Translations under genes and position numbers: made by a program
DNA from: Chloroflexota bacterium
GTDB lineage: Bacteria; Chloroflexota; Anaerolineae; Aggregatilineales; Phototrophicaceae
DNA: 64,000 bases
NCBI GenBank assembly: GCA_013388745.1
Contig: JACAER010000047.1
Coordinates: 1 to 64,000, forward strand
Reading direction: 5' to 3'
Part shown: piece after piece, positions 1 through 7,757 of the stretch
How the letters are laid out: each line of letters opens with the position of its first letter
Position numbering within the stretch: position 1 is the first letter of the stretch
The notes under the pieces: model-generated
Told to the model about the DNA's origin: nothing
Seen by the model: the letters and a program-made list of their open reading frames with translations, nothing else
Database searches by the model: none

Positions 1-57
1 CGCACCCTTTCGGCTATTCTTCCTCAACTTGCCCGCTGCAAAATCCAGAAACGAAAA

Positions 58-92
58 GCGAGACCCGCCACTTTTCAGCTTTTGGGTCTCGC
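58..92. terminator. Hairpin, possible terminator
   Basis: A perfect 9-bp inverted repeat, GCGAGACCC at 58-66 and GGGTCTCGC at 84-92, separated by 17 bases that include a T-rich stretch. It probably ends transcription of a gene lying left of the window. There is no long T-run after the stem, so the call rests on the stem alone. Confidence 0.5.
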
Positions 93-147
93 CTATTCCT
101 TATCTTGATGCCTATGAAGCCTATCCAAAACGGAGGTTTATTAATAA

Positions 148-464
148 CCCTATCAGGACACAGCGTATCTGGCGCTGGCTTTTTACGAACACTTGTTTTA
201 TTATAAGATCATCCGTTCGCGCCCACAGCCCGCCGATTACCGGCACGACGAAAGCCTGCTGCACGGCGCGCTGGAATATGTGCAGGCGTTGGCGGCCAGC
301 CAGCCCGCGCCCAGGCCGCGCAAAAAGCGCTGACCACACGCACCGGCAGCCCGAAAAATCCCGGCTATTTCCCGCTCAGCGCGCAGAGGGTGGCCGATTT
401 CGATTGGCTGTGCGCGCTGGACACGACGACTTATACGCGCGGCGGACCGCCGCTGACAGGCTGA
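148..464 (+). pseudogene. Remnants of broken coding sequence, two frames
   Basis: Two stretches of coding-like sequence lie next to each other in different frames. The first (148-333) ends in ...LHGALEYVQALAAS and a basic tail, then a stop. The second (about 333-464) reads SPKNPGYFPLSAQRVADFDW followed by ...LDTTTYTRGGPPLTG and a stop. Both have the codon and residue composition of real C-termini, but neither has a convincing start or ribosome binding site. The likeliest reading is the decayed or frameshifted end of one or two genes. I do not recognise the family. A long open frame at 29-502 in the third frame has an Arg-rich composition with no recognisable motif and looks like a shadow. Confidence 0.35.
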
Positions 465-502
465 AGTGTGTCCGTCTGCACAGCATTTTGGTTACTCCTT
501 GA

Positions 503-631
503 CGTTACGCAAGACCCTCATCCCCCAGCCCTTTCTCCCTCAGGGAGAAGGGGAGCAAAACGCAGCAGTGGTCCTAAGTCCCTCTCCCCCAGGGAGAGGG
601 ATTTAGGGTGAGGGTGCTGGTGCGTAACATC
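503..631. mobile_element. MITE-like inverted-repeat element
   Basis: The outer ends are imperfect inverted repeats: GTTACGCAAGACCCTCATCCC-like sequence on the left and, read in reverse complement, GTTACGCACCAGCACCCTCACCC-like sequence on the right. Inside are two hairpins, around 533-549 (TTCTCCCT-c-AGGGAGAA) and 580-600 (CCCTCTCCC-cca-GGGAGAGGG). GTTACT occurs just outside each end and could be a target duplication. No reading frame is present. The size, the terminal repeats and the position among broken gene fragments fit a non-autonomous element; no transposase source is visible here. Confidence 0.45.
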
Positions 632-632
632 A

Positions 633-770
633 GTTACTCACACGGCCTCTAAGGCGTGGCTGTACAACAGCACAATCGGCATTCTGCTGCTGGCCTGCGT
701 GGTGATTTTGGGCACGCGCAAAACAGCGGCGCATCCTGCTGCCGGCGGTTGGACACGCGCCGCGCGGCGG
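633..770 (+). pseudogene. Remnant encoding a membrane segment
   Basis: In one frame the DNA reads ...SKAWLYNSTIGILLLACVVI and then LGTRKTAAHP, a clear hydrophobic segment followed by a polar tail and a stop near 770. No start codon or ribosome binding site precedes it; the frame runs back into the inverted-repeat element. It is best seen as the orphaned C-terminal piece of a membrane protein cut by that element. Confidence 0.3.
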
Positions 771-858
771 TAACCGAGACACATAAAAACCGTCAGGTGT
801 GTTCAGACCAGCGTGCCCTTGTGGTCTTATGGCTGCATTTACGCCTGCCAGATAGGTT

Positions 859-864
859 TATAAT
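859..864 (+). promoter_or_regulatory. Candidate -10 box (TATAAT) for the DUF4062 gene
   Basis: TATAAT at 859-864 stands 34 bases before the ATG of the DUF4062 gene. No good -35 box is seen at the usual distance, so this is only a candidate. Confidence 0.35.
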
Positions 865-898
865 GAAGATAGGTTGGCTGTAGCAGAGAGCAAAGGCT

Positions 899-2716
899 AT
901 GGACTGGCTGCAAAGAGTGTATATTTTTATTTCCTCACCTGGCGATGTGAGCGAAGAACGTGAACGCACGCTGCGCGTGATTGAAAGGCTGAATCGGCAG
1001 GCACATATCGAGGACAAATACAATCTAAAGCCATTGGCTTATGAGCGTGACGTGCCACCCGATATGGGTGAACCGGCGCAATTGATTATCGAACGCTACA
1101 TCCAAAAACCCGGCACCTGCTATATGGTGGTATGCATCCTCTGGTCGCGTTTGGGCACACCTTTTGTCGATCCCAGAACCGGTGAACGCTTTAGGTCGGG
1201 CACGGAATACGAGTTCATCCAGGCCTATCGTGCGATGGAAAAACACGGCAAAGTGCCGCACATTATGGTGTACCGCTGCAAAAAAGCCATTGCTAAACGT
1301 AAGGGTGCGCAGATCGCCAGAGTTAATGCCTTTTTCAAGCGCTTCGAGGGAAAAAGCGCCCGTTATCTGGGATTTTACACGACCTATAGTACGCCTGATG
1401 AATTTGAGGAGAAGTTGGGTCAGAATATCAATGACATTCTTTACAACGATCCCCCGCAAGCCACCCCTGATACGCTCATCGACCCCAGTGTCATTCCGAA
1501 GCGTTATGCTGAGGAGCGCCACATGTACAGCGCCATGCCGCGCCGCGTGGCCCTCGATCAGCAGGTCAGTGTGTGGGCGCAAATCTGTATACCAGGCTCA
1601 GAGGGCTTTAAAAAAGACCTGCCTGACCACCCGAAAAAGGGTCACCCCATCAGCAAAGGGGACGTGGATGAAGGCAAGCTGTCATTAGCTTTTAGTGTCG
1701 ATGAGCACGGCCAACCGCTGCCGCTGCGGGTGACACTGGAGGTGAAAACAAGCGACTTTGTGCCAGAACACACGCAGGAAATGATCGAGCTGCACGCCAA
1801 TCATGACTCCGGTAAAGTGATCTTCGCGCTGACGCCTAAAAAACCTAAGCGCGATGCGATGGTCATCGTGACTGCCAGAGCGCCTACACCTGATGGGTTG
1901 ATGCTGCCGTTGGGATCAGCAGAACTGCATACCACAATCGCGGCGGCAGCCGAGCCAGGACCGATGGAGTGGGTTACGCGCGACACACACTTCCGCGATG
2001 CGCCTGTCGCCGCCGAAACACTGACTGCGGTCACCCCTGCCACGCCTGGCGCTGTGCGCGTCTATATGATGCGCGATAACCGACTGCTGCCCGCTGGCGG
2101 AGAGCGGTTTGACATTCGCAGAACTGCCTCCCAGATTGCCCTGGGCGATGATCACCCGCTGGAAGCACGCACCGAAGCCGTAGGCATGATGCTCAAAAAC
2201 AGCGATCTGACCGGACTGCGATTGCTGCTGCGTACCATGCACGAAGGCGATAAACAGACCGCCCAGCTTATCCGTGAGGCGCTGCTGCGCTGGCCCAAAC
2301 AGGCGCTGGCGCTGTTGGTGCAGATCGCCATCATGCCGCGCATCCGCCAGCAGGAACGGGCTTACGCAGGCGCTGCGCTGCGTTTGTTCGGTGGGCAGGC
2401 GGTGCCCCCCCTGTTGCAAGCGCTGCGCCAAAGCCACAACAAAACGCAGGTGCGGCATGCCATGAAAACGCTGACCGTGCTCGGTGAGCCGGCAGTTGAA
2501 CCACTGGTGAAGGTGCTGCGTGTTGGCGATGTGACGATGCAGCGCCGCGCTTCTGTCGCATTAGGGCGCATCGGTGGTGTATACACTATACAGCTTGTGG
2601 CCGATGTGGCCGCAAATGCGCCGCGCGCACATGCACGAAGCACCGCTGCGCGCACACTGGAACGCATCGACAGCAGTGAGGCGCGTGCGGCGCTCATCAA
2701 ACTGCGCCGCGGCTGA
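899..2716 (+). CDS. DUF4062 domain protein with C-terminal HEAT repeats
   Basis: 605 residues. The N-terminus reads VYIFISSPGDVSEER, the hallmark of DUF4062, and the domain continues to about residue 115 (GTEYEFIQAYRA). DUF4062 is found as an N-terminal module in bacterial STAND-type and signalling proteins and is thought to be a TIR-like or nucleotide-handling fold; its biochemical role is not settled. The middle (about 200-350) is beta-rich and unassigned. From about residue 420 the chain is helical with HEAT-like repeats (AVPPLLQALRQSHNKTQVRH, AVEPLVKVLRVGDVTMQRRA), a protein-binding scaffold. There is no ATPase or membrane segment. The gene stands alone, with gene debris upstream. Start chosen at the first ATG, where the DUF4062 motif begins at once. 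Confidence 0.85.
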   Translation: MDWLQRVYIFISSPGDVSEERERTLRVIERLNRQAHIEDKYNLKPLAYERDVPPDMGEPAQLIIERYIQKPGTCYMVVCILWSRLGTPFVDPRTGERFRSGTEYEFIQAYRAMEKHGKVPHIMVYRCKKAIAKRKGAQIARVNAFFKRFEGKSARYLGFYTTYSTPDEFEEKLGQNINDILYNDPPQATPDTLIDPSVIPKRYAEERHMYSAMPRRVALDQQVSVWAQICIPGSEGFKKDLPDHPKKGHPISKGDVDEGKLSLAFSVDEHGQPLPLRVTLEVKTSDFVPEHTQEMIELHANHDSGKVIFALTPKKPKRDAMVIVTARAPTPDGLMLPLGSAELHTTIAAAAEPGPMEWVTRDTHFRDAPVAAETLTAVTPATPGAVRVYMMRDNRLLPAGGERFDIRRTASQIALGDDHPLEARTEAVGMMLKNSDLTGLRLLLRTMHEGDKQTAQLIREALLRWPKQALALLVQIAIMPRIRQQERAYAGAALRLFGGQAVPPLLQALRQSHNKTQVRHAMKTLTVLGEPAVEPLVKVLRVGDVTMQRRASVALGRIGGVYTIQLVADVAANAPRAHARSTAARTLERIDSSEARAALIKLRRG

Positions 2717-2727
2717 TACGCCCCCCG

Positions 2728-2757
2728 TTGACAGTGCGCGGCCGTTTGTGCTATAGT
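2728..2757 (+). promoter_or_regulatory. Sigma-70-type promoter for the RIO kinase gene
   Basis: TTGACA at 2728-2733, an 18-bp spacer and TATAGT at 2752-2757, the latter preceded by TGC (extended -10). The match to the vegetative consensus is strong. Transcription would start near 2764, giving a leader of about 310 nt before the RIO kinase start codon. Confidence 0.7.
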
Positions 2758-3075
2758 GAACAAGGTTGTGAGGAAAAACTATCCCTCGCGCCCTGTGTGG
2801 CTTTTACCTCTCTCAGAAAGCGAGGCGCAAGACAAGTATGGCAAACGTCAGGGCACTATCCGCGCTTGTCTGTTACGCGCCTGCGCTCCGCTAAGGCCAC
2901 GCTTCTCCGTTAGAGTTCCCCTTTAACGCCAACCGCATGACCTCGCGTTCGCCGGCGCTGCGACTATTCTGCCGACGCGCTTGCTGGATTCCCGCGCGGC
3001 AGACACCTTTCGCCTGCTCCCGTGCGCGCGGAGCGTTCATGCCTGAATACCAACACAAGCTGAGGGACTCTAACC
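2758..3075 (+). other. Long untranslated leader of the RIO kinase mRNA
   Basis: About 310 bases between a good promoter and the start codon contain no reading frame with a ribosome binding site. Short complementary segments are present (for example the CCTCTC and GAGGCG stretches near 2810-2826). It does not resemble the conserved cores of RNase P RNA, tmRNA or SRP RNA that I know. It may be a structured regulatory leader. Confidence 0.35.
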
Positions 3076-4095
3076 TTGTCTCCTTATCACTTTGACCGTT
3101 CCTCCGGGAACGATGACGACTACGAAGACCTGTTCGACCGTAATAACCGCCAGGCGCGGCGCAAGCGCAAGCCCAAAGCCCGCCACGTGCCCAAAAAATC
3201 GCCCGACACGATTCTGAACGAAATCGCCGAAACCGCCGGCCTCGAAGCGGGTTTCCAGACGACGTACCGCCCTGGCCTGTTCGAACAGGGCTGGCTGCTG
3301 GATTCGCTGCGCCCGTTTTATGACCAGTTGTACATCAGCGATGTGCTAGCGCTGGTCAAAGGCGGCAAAGAAGCCAATGTCTACCGCTGCGAAGCGCACG
3401 AACGGCTGGACGAGCCGCTGCTGGCGGCCAAAGTTTACCGCCCGCGCATGTTCCGCCAACTGCGCAACGACAAGATGTACCGCGAAGGACGCGGCGTGCT
3501 TTCGGCGGAGGGGCACGACATGAACCAGAGCGTTCATGGTGACCGCATTCAGCGCGCGCTGGGCAAAAAGACCGCCTATGGGCAGGAGGTAGCGCATACC
3601 TCGTGGCTGATGCACGAGTACACGACGCTGCAAAAACTGCACGCGCTGGGCGCCGCCGTGCCGCGTCCGATCGCCGCTTCCAGCAACGCGCTTCTCATGG
3701 GCTACTGCGGCGGCGACGAACTGGCCGCCCCGCCCCTGAGCGAAGTGCGGCTGGCGCGCGACGAGGCCGAACCGCTGTTCCGCGAAACGCTGCGCAACAT
3801 CGAACTGATGCTCCAGCACGACATCATTCACGGCGATCTTTCGGCCTACAACATCCTGTACTGGGAGGGGCAGATCACGCTGATCGACTTCCCGCAGGTG
3901 ACCAACAGCCGCAGCAACGGCCACGCGCAGCAGATTCTCGCGCGCGATGTGACGCGCGTCTGCCAATACTTCAGCGCGATGGGTGTGCAGAGCGACGCGA
4001 CGGCGATCACGCGCCATCTGTGGCGCAGCTATGTTGCGCGCGATCCCAAAGAAGTGAGCGCCGACCTGTCACGTATGACGGGCGACGCCTTTTGA
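3076..4095 (+). CDS. RIO-family serine protein kinase
   Basis: 339 residues. RIO kinases are atypical ATP-dependent Ser kinases; archaeal and eukaryotic members act in small-subunit ribosome maturation, and bacterial members are less studied. Seen here: a basic N-terminus (residues 30-50, RRKRKPKARHVPKK), the flexible ATP loop LVKGGKEANVYRC (about residue 91), the catalytic loop HGDLSAYNILYW (Asp and Asn present, about residue 252) and the metal-binding IDFPQ (about 271), all diagnostic of the RIO1 group. The start is TTG at 3076, preceded by GAGGGACTC as a ribosome binding site; no ATG lies nearby in frame. It is monocistronic behind a strong promoter and a long leader. Confidence 0.9.
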   Translation: MSPYHFDRSSGNDDDYEDLFDRNNRQARRKRKPKARHVPKKSPDTILNEIAETAGLEAGFQTTYRPGLFEQGWLLDSLRPFYDQLYISDVLALVKGGKEANVYRCEAHERLDEPLLAAKVYRPRMFRQLRNDKMYREGRGVLSAEGHDMNQSVHGDRIQRALGKKTAYGQEVAHTSWLMHEYTTLQKLHALGAAVPRPIAASSNALLMGYCGGDELAAPPLSEVRLARDEAEPLFRETLRNIELMLQHDIIHGDLSAYNILYWEGQITLIDFPQVTNSRSNGHAQQILARDVTRVCQYFSAMGVQSDATAITRHLWRSYVARDPKEVSADLSRMTGDAF

Positions 4096-4177
4096 GGGAC
4101 GCGGAAGCCAAAAACGCGGGCGTGTGCCTGCGAGCCTATCTATAGGGGCGAGGCGTGCCTCGCCCCTGCGAGGGCAA

Positions 4178-4756
4178 TTACGGTTGATAGCGCGCGACCA
4201 GCACCAGCGCGTCGTCAGTCTGGCGGTTATGGCGCGCCAGCACATCGTCGGCCACGGCCTGCGGATTATCCGCCGCCGGCAGATCTTCCAGAAAGGCGCT
4301 TTTGATGCCGTCGGTGACAAACAGCAGCGTATCGCCCGCTGTCAGAGGAACGCAGAACGCGCGCAGCGGCGGCATACGGTAGCCGACGACGCCGCCGCGC
4401 AGCAGCAGGCGTTCGCGCGTCAGGCGCAGATCGGCGCGCAGCAGCACGCCTTCGACATTGCCCACGCCCAGCCACGTCATTTCGCCGTTTTCCAGCCGCG
4501 CGATACTCATTACCGCGCCGCGTGTGCCATTGAGCGCCTGGTGACAGCGCTGCATCAAGGCCAGCGGCGTATCGTGCGCGTGTTTGCGCAGCGCCTCGCC
4601 GGCGGCGCGCGCCGCCGCTGCCCCGTGCCCGCCGTGCCCTAATCCGTCGATCACGGCGATCAGCGCGCTGCGATTGGTTTGCTCGACGACGTAAAAATCG
4701 CCGGATTCGGCGAAGCCCGGTTTGGGGCTGTGTGCCACGCCGTAAATCAGATTCAT
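4178..4756 (-). CDS. rsbX: RsbX-like PP2C-type serine phosphatase
   Basis: 192 residues from the ATG at 4756. In Bacillus, RsbX removes phosphate from the stressosome proteins RsbS and RsbR and resets the system. Seen: a SpoIIE/PP2C-like core with VIDGLGHGGHG (metal-binding Asp), GNVEGVLL, LFVTDGIKSAF and TDDALVLVARY (third metal Asp). It has no regulatory domain, like RsbX and unlike RsbU. It is the last gene of the rsbS-rsbT-rsbT2-rsbX run, separated from the gene before by about 150 bp that hold two hairpins. The frame stays open upstream to 4828, but those extra 24 residues run through a hairpin and do not look like a folded domain. Confidence 0.85.
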   Translation of the reverse strand: MNLIYGVAHSPKPGFAESGDFYVVEQTNRSALIAVIDGLGHGGHGAAAARAAGEALRKHAHDTPLALMQRCHQALNGTRGAVMSIARLENGEMTWLGVGNVEGVLLRADLRLTRERLLLRGGVVGYRMPPLRAFCVPLTAGDTLLFVTDGIKSAFLEDLPAADNPQAVADDVLARHNRQTDDALVLVARYQP

Positions 4757-4775
4757 GTATCTTGGCGCGGGGACA

Positions 4776-4796
4776 CCCACAGGCTTGTCCTGTGGG
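4776..4796. repeat. CTTGT-loop hairpin, copy 1
   Basis: CCCACAGG (4776-4783), loop CTTGT, CCTGTGGG (4789-4796): a perfect 8-bp stem. It lies just upstream of the rsbX start. A second hairpin with the same loop but different stem bases lies at 4912-4932. Confidence 0.55.
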
Positions 4797-4904
4797 AGGA
4801 AAGCGCCAGGCCTCCTTTCACTTGTCAACGCGGCTCAGAACATTGCTTAGGCTGCCTTCAACCAGCCTAATGTCGGCATGAGCGCAGAACATCGCGTTCT
4901 CGAC

Positions 4905-5333
4905 TTACAAGCCACCGGGCTTGTCCCGGTGGTCAGTTGATGTGCGCCACTTTCGCATGGTTATGGTCGTGCCCGCGCCCGGCTGCGACACAATTTCGAA
5001 CGAGTCCATCAAGCGCCGCGCGCCGGGCAGCCCCAGCCCTAGGCCTTTGCCCGTGGTGTAGCCATCTTGCAGCGCCAGCGCGATGTCCGCGATACCGGGG
5101 CCGCTGTCGGCGGCGATCACTTCGATGCCGACGCAGGCGCCATCGGCCAGCGTGTGCAGCGTAATCTGCCCGTGTCCCGCGTATTTGGCGATATTACGCG
5201 CGATCTCCAGAATCGCCGTGCTGATGGCTGTCTGTTCCACCAGCGAAAAGCCAAGCTGCACGGCCAGCCGCCGTCCCCACTGCGCGGCGACCACGGCGTG
5301 CGCATCTTCGCGAATCGGCACTTGGTTCATCAT
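4905..5333 (-). CDS. Second RsbT/RsbW-like HATPase (anti-sigma or switch kinase)
   Basis: 142 residues, a lone GHKL ATPase domain. Seen: the N-box EIARNIAKYAGHG (about residues 43-55), the G1 box DSGPGI (about 76) and the G2 box GKGLGLGLPGARRLMD (about 93-108). Such proteins phosphorylate STAS-domain partners in stressosome and partner-switching systems. It starts 7 bp after the rsbT-like gene before it, so translation is probably coupled. The C-terminal tail (HRDKPGGL) is encoded by a hairpin repeat, suggesting the original stop was lost or moved. In related clusters a second HATPase follows RsbT; whether it is a redundant kinase or binds another target cannot be told from sequence. Confidence 0.8.
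   Translation of the reverse strand: MMNQVPIREDAHAVVAAQWGRRLAVQLGFSLVEQTAISTAILEIARNIAKYAGHGQITLHTLADGACVGIEVIAADSGPGIADIALALQDGYTTGKGLGLGLPGARRLMDSFEIVSQPGAGTTITMRKWRTSTDHRDKPGGL
4912..4932. repeat. CTTGT-loop hairpin, copy 2
   Basis: CCACCGGG (4912-4919), loop CTTGT, CCCGGTGG (4925-4932): a perfect 8-bp stem with the same loop as the hairpin at 4776-4796 and a different, self-complementary stem. It overlaps the last codons of the second HATPase gene. Confidence 0.55.
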
Positions 5334-5340
5334 GGCCGCT

Positions 5341-5760
5341 TCACTTCACCAGCCATTTGACGGCGGTGACGGTCGTGCCCTTGCCGACCTCCGAATGGAT
5401 GCTGAATTCATCGACCAGTTTTTTCGAGCCGGAGATGCCCAGCCCCAGCCCGTTGGAAGTCGTATAACCGCCCGCCAGTACTCGTTCGACATCCGGGATG
5501 CCGGGGCCTTTGTCGTCGGCGATGATGCGCATATACTTTTTGCCGTTGGTCTCGCTGCGCGCTATGACCGTGATCGTGCCGCTGCCAGCGTAGTTGACGA
5601 TGTTGCGCCCTAATTCCGAGATCACCACAGCGATTTTCGTCGCGTCGGCCTGGTTAAAGCCCAGCCCCATGCTCATCTGCATACCTTCGCGGCGCGCTTT
5701 GGCGACATCCATCGGGTCTTTGATGCGAAAAAACAGCGTATCGTGGCCTGCGGTCATCAT
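5341..5760 (-). CDS. rsbT: RsbT-like switch serine kinase
   Basis: 139 residues, GHKL ATPase fold. RsbT binds the stressosome, phosphorylates RsbS and RsbR under stress, is then released and activates a downstream phosphatase. Seen: IAVVISELGRNIVNYAGSG (N-box, residues about 46-64), DDKGPGIPDV (G1) and GLGLGISGSKKLVDEF (G2). The start codon lies 2 bp after the rsbS stop. Its position directly after the STAS gene is the classic rsbS-rsbT order. Confidence 0.85.
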   Translation of the reverse strand: MMTAGHDTLFFRIKDPMDVAKARREGMQMSMGLGFNQADATKIAVVISELGRNIVNYAGSGTITVIARSETNGKKYMRIIADDKGPGIPDVERVLAGGYTTSNGLGLGISGSKKLVDEFSIHSEVGKGTTVTAVKWLVK

Positions 5761-5762
5761 CT

Positions 5763-6164
5763 TTACGCCTCCGGCGGCCCGGACGCCGCGCCTTCGACGA
5801 GACTGCCCTGGACAGCCTGCGCGCGACTCAGCGCCAGCGCCGAGTCTAAGTCCAGCACAGCGTCCACGTCAGGCAGCGCCATGCCCAGTTCGACCATCGT
5901 TTCGATCACTGCGTCTTGCAGCCCGGAGAGGATAATTTTGGCGCCCATTAATTTCGTCATCTGCGCCGTGCTGTAAATAAAACGCCCAAAAAAGCTGTCA
6001 CAAATATCGACCTGCGAAAAATCCAGCAGCACGATCTGCGAATTATACTTGCGCACCGCCTGCAAAATGTCGCGCCGCATGCGGATCACGTCGTCATCCA
6101 CCAGATCGCGCGGGACAGAAACCAGCAGCAGATTTTCGAGCTTTTGGATCGCGCTGTAATCCAT
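5763..6164 (-). CDS. rsbS: RsbS-like STAS domain protein (stressosome core)
   Basis: 133 residues, a single STAS domain. RsbS forms the stressosome core with RsbR and sequesters RsbT; its phosphorylation on one Ser releases RsbT. Seen: IVLLDFSQVDICDSFFGR, where the Ser of DSF (residue 57 from this start) lines up with the RsbS phosphoacceptor, then MGAKIILSGL typical of STAS. Start chosen at the ATG at 6164, which has GGAG five bases upstream; the frame is open 12 codons further, but without a ribosome binding site. First gene of the four-gene operon. The DNA upstream (6165-6321) is AT-rich and likely holds the promoter. Confidence 0.85.
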   Translation of the reverse strand: MDYSAIQKLENLLLVSVPRDLVDDDVIRMRRDILQAVRKYNSQIVLLDFSQVDICDSFFGRFIYSTAQMTKLMGAKIILSGLQDAVIETMVELGMALPDVDAVLDLDSALALSRAQAVQGSLVEGAASGPPEA

Positions 6165-6321
6165 AAACACTCCATTAAACCACAGGTATGAATTATTCAT
6201 ATTTTAACAGTATAAACTCAGTAGAGAAAATTAATGTATAGCGAATCAATCTAGCGGGGAAACTGGCGCCGCCGAAAAGCCGCGCCGGAAAAACAAGCGC
6301 GCACACGCGCACCGCGCCGCT

Positions 6322-6876
6322 TCAGGGTTTGATCGTTTTTAGCTCAAATTCCATCACCCAGATCACGCCGCAGAAATGCCGCGCCAGCCCTTCCAGGATG
6401 CGCTGCTTGCGCGGCTCGGACACACGCCGGAAGTGCAGGCGCATGATAGGCAGCCCCCAATAGGCGTAGGTGTAGTAGTGCTTGCGCACAATCTGGAAAC
6501 GGGCGCTCGAATAGTAGGGGCGTTCGCGGCAGTGCCGTTTCGAGGGGTCGAAGAAGTCAAACGAATACTCGCTGTAGGCGGTCTTGTGGGTGGGGTCTGT
6601 CGCCATATCGCGCGAATTCCAATAGGGCACGCGGATCACAACGTCGGCGTCGTGGCGGGTGATCCGGTGCAGTTCTTCCATCACCTTGATCGTGCTGGAA
6701 AGATGTTCCAGCACATTAATCATGCGCACACTGCCAAACTGGCTGTCGGCAAAGGGATACGGGAAAACTTCCAGATCATGCACCACGTCGATACCCGGCA
6801 GCGGGGCGACATCATGGTTGATCCACCCCTCCAGCACTTCGTTACCTGCCCCCAGATGCAGTTTATCGCTCATCAT
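6322..6876 (-). CDS. Class I SAM-dependent methyltransferase
   Basis: 184 residues. Seen: LHLGAGNEVLEGWINHD (glycine-rich SAM motif at the N-terminus), DVVHDLEVFPYPF (acidic loop) and VRMINVLEHLSS (motif typical of Methyltransf_11-type enzymes). The substrate is unknown; last gene of the polysaccharide export operon, so a glycan or its carrier is plausible. Start at the ATG at 6876 with GGGAGAGG close upstream; the next codon is also ATG and could be used. Confidence 0.8.
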   Translation of the reverse strand: MMSDKLHLGAGNEVLEGWINHDVAPLPGIDVVHDLEVFPYPFADSQFGSVRMINVLEHLSSTIKVMEELHRITRHDADVVIRVPYWNSRDMATDPTHKTAYSEYSFDFFDPSKRHCRERPYYSSARFQIVRKHYYTYAYWGLPIMRLHFRRVSEPRKQRILEGLARHFCGVIWVMEFELKTIKP

Positions 6877-6908
6877 GGCCTCTCTCCCGCACAACCTGGC
6901 GCGGGCCT

Positions 6909-7757
6909 TTATGAATTAAGCAGCAGAATATCGGTATGCTGCACGCCGCTTAAGCTGGCGCCGAGCGCTTCGAGCGCGCTGAGCGGCTGCGCAGCCGCTT
7001 GTTGGTCTTTGAGATTATAAAAATGCGTGTAACGGCCGCGCAAGCAGGCGTACAGCGCCTCCAACGGGGTTTGCGCCTGCCGCAGCCCATACGGCCACAG
7101 CTCCATGATGACCGGCGTGCCCGTCGCCAGCACGGCCTGTGCCCCTTGCAGCACATGCCACTCGTGCCCCTGAACATCAATATGCAGCAGGCGTATCTGC
7201 TGCGGCGCGATACCTTCCTGCGCCAGCACTGCGTCCAGCGGCCTGACCGGCACCGTAATCACCTGCCGCTGCTGTTCGCCATAGGCATTGTCTGCTGGCG
7301 CGTTTAAGCGAATGCGGTGGTCGCCGTAATTGGTCGCATCCAGTTCGAACGCCAGCTCGCCGCCTTGTGACGACAGGCCGACCTGAAAGGCGCGGACGCG
7401 CGCGCTCAGCGCATTCTGGGCGATATTCTTGCGCAAAAAGCCGAAGCTGCGCGCCTCCGGTTCGAACACTAAGGCCTCGCTGAAGGCCCCGCTGCGCAGC
7501 AAGCTAATGGCCACTGTGCCAATATTGGCGCCCACATCTACCAGATAACCCGGCTGGAGCAGAGCGCGCTGCTGCAAGAGCGCGACCCCCCTTTGCAGAT
7601 CGGCAAGCTGGTAGCCGCGCTCCACGAACAGCGCGCGCCCAATGGCGATATCGTGTGAACTGATTGTCAGCCGCCCCTGCGCCGTTTCCAGCGTCAGTTC
7701 CCGTTCCGGCAGAGCTTGCAACAGCCGCCACAACATGGATCGCCACGTTGAACTCAT
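6909..7757 (-). CDS. FkbM family methyltransferase
   Basis: 282 residues. FkbM enzymes O-methylate polyketides or sugars and are common in capsule and O-antigen loci. Seen: YLVDVGANIGTVAISLL (SAM motif I, about residue 72), ALVFEPEARSFGFLRKN (motif II), and RLLHIDVQGHEWHVLQGA with LATGTPVIMELW (diagnostic FkbM block, about residues 187-215). The start overlaps the stop of the Wzt gene by 4 bp (ATGA), showing translational coupling. It probably modifies the glycan exported by the neighbouring ABC transporter. Confidence 0.88.
   Translation of the reverse strand: MSSTWRSMLWRLLQALPERELTLETAQGRLTISSHDIAIGRALFVERGYQLADLQRGVALLQQRALLQPGYLVDVGANIGTVAISLLRSGAFSEALVFEPEARSFGFLRKNIAQNALSARVRAFQVGLSSQGGELAFELDATNYGDHRIRLNAPADNAYGEQQRQVITVPVRPLDAVLAQEGIAPQQIRLLHIDVQGHEWHVLQGAQAVLATGTPVIMELWPYGLRQAQTPLEALYACLRGRYTHFYNLKDQQAAAQPLSALEALGASLSGVQHTDILLLNS

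Noticed and set aside
29..502. Open frame of 157 residues on the plus strand
   Set aside because: Arg- and Pro-rich composition with no motif or ribosome binding site; the other two frames of the same DNA carry more protein-like sequence.
899..2716. Reading the DUF4062 protein as part of a prophage or defence island
   Set aside because: No phage, restriction or other defence gene is adjacent; the neighbours are a RIO kinase and gene fragments.
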